Translations under genes and position numbers: made by a program | Shown: positions 37,527 through 46,772 of the stretch, one piece after another | Layout of the letters: every line of letters starts with the position of its first letter | How positions within the stretch are numbered: position 1 is the first letter of the stretch | Assembly (NCBI RefSeq): GCF_026230195.1 | Contig: NZ_CP036501.1 | Coordinates: 2,660,359-2,724,358, forward strand | DNA length: 64,000 nucleotides | Source: Candidatus Paraluminiphilus aquimaris | GTDB taxonomy: Bacteria; Pseudomonadota; Gammaproteobacteria; Pseudomonadales; Halieaceae | Reading direction: 5' to 3' | Notes under the pieces: model-generated | Database searches by the model: none | The model's input: only the letters and a program-made list of their open reading frames with translations | What the model was told of the DNA's origin: nothing

Positions 37527-38678
37527 ATGAGCACTATGTCAGCAAGAGACACCGTTACTCCTATCACCCACGACGAGCGTCAGAAACGGCTTAAAGCTTT
37601 ACAACATAGCTTACCGGCGTTTGCGCTTGACGCAGTTATGATCACACCTGGGGCCAGTATGCGGTACTTGTTTGGCTTGACCTGGCGAGAGACAGAGCGC
37701 CTCGTCTGTGCCGTTGTGTCAACAAAACGCGTGGTGTTTGTCTGCCCAAAATTTGAAGACACAGCGCTTCTCGCCGCCCTACCTACACCCCATGACTTCG
37801 CCTGGTGGGAGGAGCACGAGGATCCTCGTAGTGTTGTCACAAGTGTTCTTTCAGAAAATAACTGCCAAAGAGTGGGCGTTGATCCTAGCTGTTCCTATGG
37901 TCAGGTGTTTGCCTTAGGCAATTTGACAGCGGCAACGCTGACCTCCGCTGGACCTGTTCTTCAGTCATTACGCTCCCAAAAGTCAGCGAGCGAAATTGCG
38001 TTGATGCAGGCCGCCAAAACACTCACGTTAGATGTGCATGTTGCAATTTTCGAGTGGATTAAACCAGGCATGCGCATGAGCGAGGTCATTGCTGAGATCG
38101 ACCGCCTCCATCGCGCAGGCGGTGCTGATAACGGCAGTTTTTTCTGCGCGGTGCAATTTGGTGAGGGAACCTCGCACCCCCACGGTGTACCGGGCGATCC
38201 AACCCTCGCCAAGCATGAACTCATTCTCATCGACACGGGGTGCACCATCGATGGGTATCACTCAGATATCACCCGAACCTATGCGCTAGACAAGCAAAGC
38301 GAGGACGTAGAAACGCTCTGGCAGCTGGAGAAAGAGGCACAAGCAGCGGCCTTTGACGCAGCGCAAATTGGTCGGCCCTGCGGCGATGTCGATGCGGCGG
38401 CAAGATCGGTACTTGAGGCGCATGGATTGGGTCCTGATTATCAACTTCCCGGCCTCCCTCATCGCACAGGTCATGGCATCGGGCTCGAGATCCACGAGGG
38501 GCCCTACCTAGTTCGAGGTGATGACACGCCACTTGCTGCGGGCATGTGCTTCTCCAATGAGCCAATGATCGTGGTTCCCCACCATTTTGGTATTCGGCTA
38601 GAGGATCACTTCTACATGACCGATACAGGGGCAAAATGGTTTACCGAGCCACAAAAAAGTCTCTATCAGCCGCTATGA
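37527..38678 (+). CDS. M24-family Xaa-Pro peptidase
   Basis: A 383-residue creatinase/prolidase-type metallopeptidase. The ligand set is complete: Asp in LIDTG, Asp in HSDITRTY, His in GHGIGLEIHEGP, Glu in SNEP and Glu in RLEDHF. The N-terminal domain is a single creatinase N domain, so it is the short prolidase/PepQ-like form, distinct from the long aminopeptidase P across the cluster. Starts at 37527 or 37536. It is divergent from the POT transporter and 42 bp upstream of an exported amidase. Confidence 0.9.
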   Translation: MSTMSARDTVTPITHDERQKRLKALQHSLPAFALDAVMITPGASMRYLFGLTWRETERLVCAVVSTKRVVFVCPKFEDTALLAALPTPHDFAWWEEHEDPRSVVTSVLSENNCQRVGVDPSCSYGQVFALGNLTAATLTSAGPVLQSLRSQKSASEIALMQAAKTLTLDVHVAIFEWIKPGMRMSEVIAEIDRLHRAGGADNGSFFCAVQFGEGTSHPHGVPGDPTLAKHELILIDTGCTIDGYHSDITRTYALDKQSEDVETLWQLEKEAQAAAFDAAQIGRPCGDVDAAARSVLEAHGLGPDYQLPGLPHRTGHGIGLEIHEGPYLVRGDDTPLAAGMCFSNEPMIVVPHHFGIRLEDHFYMTDTGAKWFTEPQKSLYQPL

Positions 38679-38720
38679 CCTGACTAAGACAGGTCACTTA
38701 CATGAGCATATGAGGATTTA

Positions 38721-40274
38721 ATGAAACGCCGAGAGTTTTGCAAAGGCGCGACACTCGCTAGCGCCACACTTCTTGCCCCCACTGCTGCGTCGGCAGTGCT
38801 TAACAAGAGCACCTCAGGGATACAGTCTATGAACGATCACATCACCGCCCTCAGTGCATCGAGGTTATCTTCGATGATCCGTGCCCGAGAAGTATCCTGT
38901 GTGGAAGTCATGTCGGCTTACCTCGAGCGTATTCACACGTACAACCCAGTCTATAACGCGATCATCAGCTTGGCAGATGAAGGTGGGCTGTTGGCGCAAG
39001 CCAATGATGCGGATAAAGCACTGAGCAAAGGGGAATACTGGGGCTGGATGCACGGCATGCCACACGCGGTCAAAGATCTTGCCGATGTCCGTGGCTTCCT
39101 TTCAACGTCAGGCTCCCCCCTCCTTGCCAAGAACATAGCGACGAAAGACAGTCTGGCCATTGAACGGATTAGGCAGGCGGGGGCCATCTTTATTGGCAAA
39201 ACAAATACGCCTGAATTTGGCCTTGGCTCACAGACCTACAACACCGTATTTGGAACCACTCGAAATGCCTACAATCCCTCGCTTTGTGCTGGCGGTAGCA
39301 GCGGTGGTGCAGCTGTCGGTCTTGCCGCGCAATTACTCCCCGTCGCCGACGGCAGCGATATGATGGGCTCGTTGCGTAACCCAGCTGCATTCAACAACGT
39401 GATTGGCTTTCGACCCACCAAAGGTCGGGTGCCCGGCGCGGACGAAAATTCAAAGCTGTTCTTCGATCAACTCGCAACCGACGGACCTATGGGCCGAGAC
39501 GTTACTGACACCATCAAGCTACTGACCACCATGGCAGGCTTTGATGCTCGAGAGCCCCTCTCCTTGCAGGACACGCTACCCCGTGCTGAGTCATTTGTAC
39601 CGACCGCCTTGGAGGACGGTGTCCGCATCGGTTGGATGGGTGACTACGGGGGCTATCTTGCGACGGAGCCGGGTCTACTCGATATCTGCAGAGGTGCACT
39701 GCAAGGCGTCGAAACAAAGGGAGCGGTGGTTGAAGACTGCGCCCCCGACTTTGAACTTGAGCGCCTCTGGGATACGTGGCTCACACTGCGACACTTTGCA
39801 TTTATTGACTCACAATCGCTGCTCAAGGACCCCACCTTAAAATCTCAGCTGAAACCAGAGTTTCAGTGGGAGATTGAGGGCAGTCTGGGAATGAGCGCGG
39901 CACAGGTCGTAAAGGCTGATACAGCACGATCCGATTGGTACAGAGCACTCATGGCGCTCTTTGGCGAATATGATTTTTTAGCCCTACCCACTGCGCAGGT
40001 ATTTCCCTTTGATGCCCAGATGCATTGGCCCTCCAAGATCAATGGGAAGCCCATGGATACCTATCATCGCTGGATGGAGGTCGTAATAGGCGGAACGCTC
40101 GCCGGCCTGCCGGTCGTCAACCTACCCGCAGGCTTCGATCAACAGGGGCGACCCATTGGCATTCAAATTTTGGGGCCGACGGGTCGTGATAAAGCGGTGC
40201 TCGAATTTGCCCTGGCTTATGAAGCTGTAACGTCATACCTCGAGCAGCATCCTGCCCTTGTCACATCGTTGTAG
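38721..40274 (+). CDS. Amidase-signature enzyme with Tat-like signal
   Basis: A 517-residue amidase. The N-terminus MKRREFCKGATLASATLLA has a twin-arginine motif and a hydrophobic stretch ending in Ala-Ala-Ser-Ala, so export through Tat is likely. The catalytic Ser-Ser-Lys set lies in HAVKDLAD, GGSSGGAAVG and GSLRNPA; the last motif usually reads GGSIRxPA and here has Ser-Asp-Met-Met-Gly-Ser. Substrate unknown; the closest general class is AtzF/6-aminohexanoate hydrolase-like amidases. It follows the M24 peptidase and is convergent with purT (6 bp apart). Confidence 0.88.
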   Translation: MKRREFCKGATLASATLLAPTAASAVLNKSTSGIQSMNDHITALSASRLSSMIRAREVSCVEVMSAYLERIHTYNPVYNAIISLADEGGLLAQANDADKALSKGEYWGWMHGMPHAVKDLADVRGFLSTSGSPLLAKNIATKDSLAIERIRQAGAIFIGKTNTPEFGLGSQTYNTVFGTTRNAYNPSLCAGGSSGGAAVGLAAQLLPVADGSDMMGSLRNPAAFNNVIGFRPTKGRVPGADENSKLFFDQLATDGPMGRDVTDTIKLLTTMAGFDAREPLSLQDTLPRAESFVPTALEDGVRIGWMGDYGGYLATEPGLLDICRGALQGVETKGAVVEDCAPDFELERLWDTWLTLRHFAFIDSQSLLKDPTLKSQLKPEFQWEIEGSLGMSAAQVVKADTARSDWYRALMALFGEYDFLALPTAQVFPFDAQMHWPSKINGKPMDTYHRWMEVVIGGTLAGLPVVNLPAGFDQQGRPIGIQILGPTGRDKAVLEFALAYEAVTSYLEQHPALVTSL

Positions 40275-40280
40275 ACCGAA

Positions 40281-41462
40281 TTAAAGCGTTATATCCACAC
40301 TTTTAGACACGGCACATGCTTTAGCACGTGCCTCATTCACCGTTGCACCGCGCGCAAGTCCTACACCCATACGACGTTTGCCAGCGACCTCAGGCTTACC
40401 GAATAGCTTTACCGAGGTATCGGGAGCTGCAAGCGCCGAGGCAAGATTACCGAAGCGCGTTTCTTTTGATTCCCCTTCGACCAAGATCACGCTCGAAGCA
40501 GACGGTCCGTGAAAAGCTATATTGGGGATGGGTAGACCCAAAATCGCTCGGGCGTGCAGCGCAAATTCCGATAAATCCTGCGACATTAACGTCACCATAC
40601 CCGTGTCATGAGGACGCGGTGATACCTCGCTGAAGTAAACCTCATCGCCTTTGATGAAGAGCTCTACGCCAAATAACCCATAACCACCAAGCGCCTCGGT
40701 GACCTGCTCAGCGATGTCCCGTGAACGGGATAACGCGAGACCAGACATGGGCTGAGGCTGCCAACTTTCCTGGTAGTCCCCATCCTCCTGACGGTGACCA
40801 ATCGGTTCACAGAAGCTCACACCGCCTGCGTGTTGAATCGTGAGCAGCGTAATTTCGTAGTCAAAATCCACGAAGCCTTCAACGATCACCTTGCCTGCAC
40901 CGGCCCTGCCACCGGCCTGTGCGTAGTCCCAAGCGTGATTGATATCAGCCTCAGATCGAACAAGACTTTGCCCCTTACCCGAAGAGCTCATAATCGGTTT
41001 AACCACACAAGGAATACCAATTTCAGCAATCGCTGCGTTAAAAGCAGCTCTATCAGCAGCGAACGCATAGGGGGAGGTCGCCAGACCGAGCTCTTCTGCT
41101 GCCAATCGACGTATGCCCTCTCGATTCATGGTGAGCTGTGCGGCACGCGCACTCGGTATTACCCGGAAACCCTCCGACTCAAGCTCGACCAAAGTATCTG
41201 TGGCGATAGCCTCGATTTCAGGAACGATTAAGTCGGGCTTCTCAGCCTCAACCACTCGCCGCAATTCATCACCATCGAGCATGGAAAACGTATGTGAGCG
41301 ATCCGCCACCTGCATCGCCGGCGCGTTTTCGTAGCGATCGCAGGCGATCACCTCAACACCCAGTCGCTGCAGCTCGATGACAACTTCCTTGCCCAGCTCT
41401 CCCGACCCACAGAAAAGTACCCGCGTGGCGGCTGATGAGAAAGGCGTTCCAATGCTGACCAT
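40281..41462 (-). CDS. purT: Formate-dependent phosphoribosylglycinamide formyltransferase
   Basis: A 393-residue ATP-grasp enzyme making formyl-GAR from formate, ATP and GAR, the folate-free alternative to PurN. The N-terminal domain starts with [14 protein letters not shown], and the ATP-grasp core has [14 protein letters not shown] and [17 protein letters not shown] ligands (here [14 protein letters not shown]). Length equals E. coli PurT. A single gene between convergent and co-directional accessory genes. Confidence 0.95.
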   Translation of the reverse strand: MVSIGTPFSSAATRVLFCGSGELGKEVVIELQRLGVEVIACDRYENAPAMQVADRSHTFSMLDGDELRRVVEAEKPDLIVPEIEAIATDTLVELESEGFRVIPSARAAQLTMNREGIRRLAAEELGLATSPYAFAADRAAFNAAIAEIGIPCVVKPIMSSSGKGQSLVRSEADINHAWDYAQAGGRAGAGKVIVEGFVDFDYEITLLTIQHAGGVSFCEPIGHRQEDGDYQESWQPQPMSGLALSRSRDIAEQVTEALGGYGLFGVELFIKGDEVYFSEVSPRPHDTGMVTLMSQDLSEFALHARAILGLPIPNIAFHGPSASSVILVEGESKETRFGNLASALAAPDTSVKLFGKPEVAGKRRMGVGLARGATVNEARAKACAVSKSVDITL

Positions 41463-41630
41463 TTCAATGTCCTTAAGTAACTATGACGAGTAACTCAAGG
41501 TTTAACGCAGAATTGAGGTCATCGGTTTGGTCCGAGAGCCTATTTTATGGCTCCGTCCAGCGCCGCAAACAACCAAGCGGCTTAAGTGCAAGCTCACCCA
41601 AGGTGTTGATCACACATGGAAAAGCAGAGA

Positions 41631-42218
41631 TCAGCCCCCTTTCAGACCCAACTGATACACTTTTTCAATCCAACGATCTCGAGTCTCTGCTTTTGAGCCC
41701 TTAACGGGCGCAAACTGGGTCACCCTGACGGGCTTCACACCACAAAACTCGAGCGTTGTCTTTTTTAACTGGTTAACACTTGGGGCGTTGTACAACCAAC
41801 GATATAAAATGGCGGGCGTATCCATCGTGGTGACGATACGCGCGGTTTTACCCTCTAAATAGCCGTCCCAGCCCATCCCACCGAGCTTTTCCGCGTTGTA
41901 GTCAAACATGATAGAGGGCAAAAATATCCTGTCGATGAAACCCTTTACGAGTGCGGGCAGCCCACCCCACCAAACAGGGTGGAACCAGACCATATGGTTG
42001 CAGCCCTTGAGAGCCGCGATCGCATCTACCAAATCGGGTTCAAGATCAATACGTCTTTCATAACCAAACTTGAGATTCGGCTCGAAGCTCAAATTGCGGA
42101 TCGTAAGTGTGGTCAGATCGAAGCCTGAGGCTTCCGCTCCCTTTTTGTAAGCCGAAAGCAGCGAGGAAGCCAAACGTGCTTCATCGGGGTGAGCGTCGAT
42201 GAGGAGAATTTTTTTCAT
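41631..42218 (-). CDS. NAD(P)H-dependent flavodoxin-fold oxidoreductase
   Basis: A 195-residue quinone-reductase/MdaB-KefF type flavoprotein. It starts KILLIDAHPDEARLASSL, with the WFHPVWWGGLPALVKGFIDR segment near residue 75-95 that binds the flavin and shapes the active site. Such enzymes reduce quinones or nitro compounds with two electrons. It stands alone; the 347 bp upstream hold no gene but lead to a divergent molybdenum enzyme. Confidence 0.9.
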   Translation of the reverse strand: MKKILLIDAHPDEARLASSLLSAYKKGAEASGFDLTTLTIRNLSFEPNLKFGYERRIDLEPDLVDAIAALKGCNHMVWFHPVWWGGLPALVKGFIDRIFLPSIMFDYNAEKLGGMGWDGYLEGKTARIVTTMDTPAILYRWLYNAPSVNQLKKTTLEFCGVKPVRVTQFAPVKGSKAETRDRWIEKVYQLGLKGG

Positions 42219-42565
42219 TTGAATTCAGGCCCCTTAATTCAATGATACAACTCGACAAGTCATCGCCTGTTGGCGTGAGCAAGCACTTAGATCCGGTCAT
42301 AGCACACGCTTTGAGCATAGAAAAAAACGATGGCAGGCAACACGAACACACGCATCGCAGAGATCAAAGCCGCGCACTCCAAGGTTCACATCATAGCATC
42401 GACCAAATTAGCGTATTGAAATCGTTAACTGCGGAGCGTTTCCAACACCTCTACGGGTAACGCGCTCACCCCATTACGGCTCAAAGTCATGTAGTCTTGA
42501 GCACTTAAAATAATAAGTGCTCGCCTACTACGGTAGTTGAGCCGCAACGGTGAGGCTGAGAAAAC
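42219..42565. other. Gene-free divergent region
   Basis: The 347 bases between the flavodoxin-fold reductase and the molybdopterin oxidoreductase have no supported gene. The right part contains a strong palindrome at 42499-42522, then CTAC-TACG-GTAG. It probably carries both promoters. Confidence 0.5.
42499..42522. promoter_or_regulatory. 9-bp perfect inverted repeat upstream of the molybdoenzyme gene
   Basis: GAGCACTTA and TAAGTGCTC are perfect arms around AAATAA. It ends 43 bp before the GTG start of the molybdopterin oxidoreductase. There is no T-run, so an operator for a TetR/MarR-like dimer is more likely than a terminator. No regulator gene is adjacent. Confidence 0.5.
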
Positions 42566-44686
42566 GTGACGATTGCATCGACTAAAACGCACCATCGAGT
42601 GTGCCACCTATGCGAGGCCATGTGTGGTCTTGTAATCAAGACACAAGGCGAAAAAGTAGTTGATATTCGAGGCGACAAAGCGGATCCACTGAGCCGTGGT
42701 CACGTCTGCCCAAAGGCTGTGGCCTTACAGGATATTCATGAAGACCCGGACAGACTGAGAAAACCGCTCAAACGCGTTCGATCTGTTGCTGGGGTTTATG
42801 AGCATGTGGAAATCGAATGGGACGAGGCACTTGACCTTGTTGCTAGCGCACTCTCGGATACGATCGAGCGACACGGTGTTGATGCGATAGGCGCCTACTT
42901 CGGCAATCCGTCTGTGCACAACTATGGCATGCTCACGCACCAACGTAATCTCTTTCGACACATCCGCACTCGCAACCGGTTCTCGGCCACGTCCGTTGAC
43001 CAATTACCGCATCATCTGGTGTCCATGTGGCTGTACGGTCACATGCTGCTAAGTCCTATCCCTGATATTGATAGGACCCATTATTTTCTGATGCTCGGGG
43101 CCAATCCGCTCGCTTCAAATGGCAGCATTTGGACCGTCCCGGACGTTAGAAAACGGATCAAGGATTTAACGGCGCGAGGCGGAAAGCTGGTTGTTATCGA
43201 CCCCCGTAAAACCGAGACCGCAGAGCTCGCGACCGAACATCACTTCATTCGCCCCGGTACGGACGCGGCGTTTTTACTCGGACTTATTCATGTGCTGTTT
43301 AGAGATAACCTCACCGACTTGGGCAAGCTTGCCGGAGTAGTGGATGGCATCGCCGAGATTCGTGACGCCGTGTCGGCCTTGAACCCTGAGTGGGCGGCTG
43401 CCGCCACAGGAATCGAGGCGCACGATATCACTCGCATTGCACACGATCTTGCAACAGCTGAGGCAGGCATTTGCTACGGTCGTATGGGAGTGAGTACACA
43501 AGCGTATGGGACGCTTTGCCAATGGGCTATCCAGGTCATTAATGTGATTACGGGTAACCTCGATAAACCAGGGGGTAGTTTGTTCACCGCGCCCGCGATG
43601 GATCAAGTCATGAACTCCAGTCCCGGTGGGTTTGGGCGCTTTAGGAGCCGCGGTCGAGACCTTCCCGAGTTCAACTATGAACTCCCCTCCGCAGCGCTTG
43701 CCGATGAGATTCGAACCCCAGGCAACGGGCAGATAAAATTGATGTTCACAGGGGCTGGTAATCCCGTGTTATCGACACCCAATGGACGTGCCGTAGATGA
43801 GGCGCTCGAGCAAGTTGAATTTATGGTTTCTTTGGATCCAGCGCTCAACGAGACTACGCGCCACGCCGATGTCATCTTGCCGCCAACCTCGCCTTTGGAA
43901 CATGATCATTACGACATTGCCTTTCATAATTTGGCCGTTCGAAATACAGCACGCTACAGCCAGGCTGTTTTCGATAAACCCGAGGGTGCGCTGCACGACT
44001 GGGAAATATTTGCTGAGCTCGGTGATCGGCTAGCTGATCGACTGGGTGTCGAATCGACGCCTCGGGTACCCCCGCATAAAATTGTCGATGCGGCGCTAAA
44101 AGCTGGGCCCTATGGTAAGGACTCAAGATGGGATCTGAGCATCGATAAGTTGTTAGATAACCCATCAGGCATCGATTTAGGTGAACTGCAGCCATCTTGC
44201 CCTGATCGGCTTCAAACAGCTGACAAGCGGATCCCCCTCGCCATTCCCGAGGCCCTTTCTGATATCCGTCGCCTAATCTCAGGCATGGAGATACAGGCGG
44301 AGGGATACCGTCTCATTGGTCGTCGCCATGTCAGAGACAATAACTCTTGGATGCACAACCACCGACGCCTGGTTAAAGGACCGGGTCGGTGCAATCTACT
44401 AATGCACCCGGAAGATGTAGCAAAAGAGGGCTGGAAAGCTGGCATGACGGTGACGATCAAGAGTCGTGTCGGATCGATTAGCGCAGAACTCATGCCATCA
44501 ACAGAGGTGATGCCTGGCGTCATCAGTTTACCTCACGGCTACGGCCACGGCTTGAACGGCACGCGGTCCGAGATTGCGAATACCCATGCAGGCGTTAGTT
44601 GTAATGACATCACTGACGAGCAATTTTTGGATGAGTTATCAGGGAATGCAGCCGTGAATGGCGTTCCGGTGGAACTTCATGCATGA
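42566..44686 (+). CDS. Molybdopterin-dependent oxidoreductase (DMSO reductase family)
   Basis: A 706-residue molybdopterin enzyme with an N-terminal [4Fe-4S] motif CHLCEAMC followed by Cys in GHVCPKA, the central molybdopterin domains and the C-terminal dinucleotide-binding domain (LMHPEDVAKEGWKAGMTVTIKS). There is no Tat signal, so it is cytoplasmic. It stands alone without the small electron-transfer or membrane subunits of respiratory enzymes. The substrate cannot be told; the family includes formate, thiosulfate and assimilatory nitrate enzymes. Start is GTG 42566 behind a palindrome. Confidence 0.9.
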   Translation: MTIASTKTHHRVCHLCEAMCGLVIKTQGEKVVDIRGDKADPLSRGHVCPKAVALQDIHEDPDRLRKPLKRVRSVAGVYEHVEIEWDEALDLVASALSDTIERHGVDAIGAYFGNPSVHNYGMLTHQRNLFRHIRTRNRFSATSVDQLPHHLVSMWLYGHMLLSPIPDIDRTHYFLMLGANPLASNGSIWTVPDVRKRIKDLTARGGKLVVIDPRKTETAELATEHHFIRPGTDAAFLLGLIHVLFRDNLTDLGKLAGVVDGIAEIRDAVSALNPEWAAAATGIEAHDITRIAHDLATAEAGICYGRMGVSTQAYGTLCQWAIQVINVITGNLDKPGGSLFTAPAMDQVMNSSPGGFGRFRSRGRDLPEFNYELPSAALADEIRTPGNGQIKLMFTGAGNPVLSTPNGRAVDEALEQVEFMVSLDPALNETTRHADVILPPTSPLEHDHYDIAFHNLAVRNTARYSQAVFDKPEGALHDWEIFAELGDRLADRLGVESTPRVPPHKIVDAALKAGPYGKDSRWDLSIDKLLDNPSGIDLGELQPSCPDRLQTADKRIPLAIPEALSDIRRLISGMEIQAEGYRLIGRRHVRDNNSWMHNHRRLVKGPGRCNLLMHPEDVAKEGWKAGMTVTIKSRVGSISAELMPSTEVMPGVISLPHGYGHGLNGTRSEIANTHAGVSCNDITDEQFLDELSGNAAVNGVPVELHA

Positions 44687-44845
44687 GGTGCTGGGCAGCG
44701 AGTTTCCACGCTAGCCACTGAATTAACTGCAACGAAGGTATCCTCGCGCTGCGCCACATGAAAATCACGGGTGTCGCTCGACAAAAGCGAGCCACCTTGA
44801 GTAGCCTTGCCATATCACTCACACATAAAAAAGGAAGTACATTTC

Positions 44846-45223
44846 ATGTTTAGTCACATCATGCTTGGAGCCTCGGATATTGAGGCTTCAAAACAATTTT
44901 ACGATGCCGCTCTCGGTGCACTGGGTTACGGTCCTGGCGTTATGGATCCAAAGGGTCGCGTTTTTTACATGACGGAGACAGGCATTTTTGCCCTCTCGAC
45001 GCCGATTGATGGCGACCCTGCAACTGCAGGTAACGGAAGCACAATTGGGTTTGCATCCCCCAGCGTCGAGGCATCTGAAGCCTGGCATGAGGCAGGGCTC
45101 GCAAACGGCGGCACGGCGTGTGAGGATCCACCCGGTGTGCGCGACGGTGATATGGGGCCAATTCACCTCGCTTACCTCAGGGATCCTTCGGGCAACAAGA
45201 TTTGCACGCTGCTAAGAGTTTAA
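44846..45223 (+). CDS. VOC (glyoxalase/dioxygenase fold) protein
   Basis: A 125-residue single VOC module pair: FSHIMLGASDIEASKQFYDAAL at the start and HLAYLRDPSGNKICTLLR at the end. Metal ligands His4-type and Glu are not complete at the C-terminus (no terminal Glu in the ICTLLR strand), so activity is uncertain. ATG 44846 follows AAGGAAGT. Its last bases overlap the next gene's TTG start by 22 bp. Confidence 0.88.
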   Translation: MFSHIMLGASDIEASKQFYDAALGALGYGPGVMDPKGRVFYMTETGIFALSTPIDGDPATAGNGSTIGFASPSVEASEAWHEAGLANGGTACEDPPGVRDGDMGPIHLAYLRDPSGNKICTLLRV

Positions 45224-46416
45224 CCGGTCACCTCATAGCGTTGTCCGCCCTATTAATGGGCGGACATAGTTTAGCGGAAACAAGCCAACTCCCGATTAAC
45301 TATGACGTGGTCAAAGACGTAAGTCAGACATGCTCTGCTTGTCATGGCTTACGATATCTCGATCGCGCTCAAGGGTATGACACCAGCGAGGAGTGGTCAC
45401 ATCTGATCACCAGTATGGTATCGCTGCCCCGTCCCCGCCTCTTAGCCATAAGCGAGTACCTTGCCACCCAATATCCGCATAAGCCCAACAAGGCACCACG
45501 GCTGATAACGGGCGACACCGATATCGTTATTGATGAATGGGTGACACCGACCCTCGGTCAGCGCACTCGTGACCCAATTGAGGCCCCCGATGGCTCAATT
45601 TGGTGGACAGGGATGTGGGCCTCCCTAGTAGGACGCCTAGATCCACGGACAGGTGAAATGCGTGAATATCCACTGCCGAGTTCAGCGCGGCCGCACTCCA
45701 TCGTCCCAGATGACAATGGCTTCATTTGGTACACCGGCAACAGTAACTCAACAATTGGCCGGCTCGATCCAACAAACGGGCAGATTAGGGAATACACTAC
45801 CCAAGCGCGCGACCCACACACTGCTGTCTTCCATCCTAACGGAAACCTTTACTTTACAAGCCAGCACTCAAATATGCTGGGGCGCTTAGATCCCTCATCG
45901 GGAAAGATCACTGAAATTGAGACCCGCAGAAAGCCCTATGGCATCAAAGTCGGTAACGGGGGCGATCTTTTTATTGCCTTTAACGGCACTAACGCAATAG
46001 GTCGGATGACCCCGCAAACGCTCGATATTTCTTACTACGTTGTACCCGACGAGCGCACACGTATTAGAAGATTGGATATCGATAGTAAGGGCGATGTTTG
46101 GTTTGTTAACTCGTCGCTAGGAAAAATTGGCAAATTAGAAATAGCCACGGGTGCCGTCACTCAATGGGACTCGCCTAGCGGCCCTCTCTCACACCCTTAT
46201 TCCATGACCGTGATTGATGACATCGTCTGGTACAACGAGAGTGGAATGCGGCCCGATGCATTAGTGCGCTTCGACCCTACGACAGAGAAATTCCAAAGCT
46301 GGGCCGTGCCGTCAGGCATCGGCATCATAAGGCACACGTGGAAAACCCGCGAAGGTGATCTGCTGATCCATCAAAGCAGCTCCAATCGTGTGGGGCGGGT
46401 GCGAATTGGGAACTGA
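45202..46416 (+). CDS. Exported Vgb-like beta-propeller with one c-type haem motif
   Basis: A 404-residue periplasmic protein. After a signal peptide (hydrophobic LIALSALLMGG, then SLA) comes a small domain with a single haem c motif CSACH at about residues 43-47, then about six repeats of the virginiamycin B lyase/SMP-30 propeller type (each with x-GRLDPxTGxxxEY). The fusion of a CxxCH domain to a Vgb propeller is found in putative quinoprotein-like or lyase proteins of unknown role. The best start is TTG 45202, inside the VOC gene; an internal ATG would cut the signal peptide. Confidence 0.8.
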   Translation: MHAAKSLTGHLIALSALLMGGHSLAETSQLPINYDVVKDVSQTCSACHGLRYLDRAQGYDTSEEWSHLITSMVSLPRPRLLAISEYLATQYPHKPNKAPRLITGDTDIVIDEWVTPTLGQRTRDPIEAPDGSIWWTGMWASLVGRLDPRTGEMREYPLPSSARPHSIVPDDNGFIWYTGNSNSTIGRLDPTNGQIREYTTQARDPHTAVFHPNGNLYFTSQHSNMLGRLDPSSGKITEIETRRKPYGIKVGNGGDLFIAFNGTNAIGRMTPQTLDISYYVVPDERTRIRRLDIDSKGDVWFVNSSLGKIGKLEIATGAVTQWDSPSGPLSHPYSMTVIDDIVWYNESGMRPDALVRFDPTTEKFQSWAVPSGIGIIRHTWKTREGDLLIHQSSSNRVGRVRIGN

Positions 46417-46714
46417 TAATGAGGCTGATGCACGAGGACGCGTCTTATTGACAGTCAGTCAAATACCGTCAGGGCGGGTCTCGTCATTTGGCCGTATAGC
46501 TCAAGCCGCGGGATTCCCGCGAAGAGCACGCTGGGTCGGAAGAATCCTAAGCCAGTTACCCCATAGCACCGACATACCCTGGCATCGTGTCCTGTCACAT
46601 AACGGTGTCATCACCTGCCCTAAAAAGGAACTTGCGCAGACGCGCCTGCAAAAGGAGGGCATCGACGTCAAGCAATTGAGAGTCAATATGCGCCGATATG
46701 CATGGCCGGACTAG
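46388..46714 (+). CDS. Alkyltransferase-like (ATL) DNA-binding protein
   Basis: A 108-residue MGMT C-domain homologue with the reactive Cys replaced by Trp: PWHRVLSHNG instead of PCHRV. ATL proteins bind O6-alkylguanine, bend the DNA and pass the lesion to nucleotide-excision repair. The HTH region (PSGRVSSFGRIAQAAGFP) and the recognition arginine segment (RRARWVGRIL) are present. The first 20 residues overlap the previous gene; the true start may be TTG 46448 (LTVSQIPSG). Otherwise GTG 46388. Confidence 0.85.
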   Translation: MWGGCELGTDNEADARGRVLLTVSQIPSGRVSSFGRIAQAAGFPRRARWVGRILSQLPHSTDIPWHRVLSHNGVITCPKKELAQTRLQKEGIDVKQLRVNMRRYAWPD

Positions 46715-46772
46715 TGGTTGCGAAACTGCAGGATCTCTGGCTCTGCCGCGCAGCCAACACCCTCACCACCCT

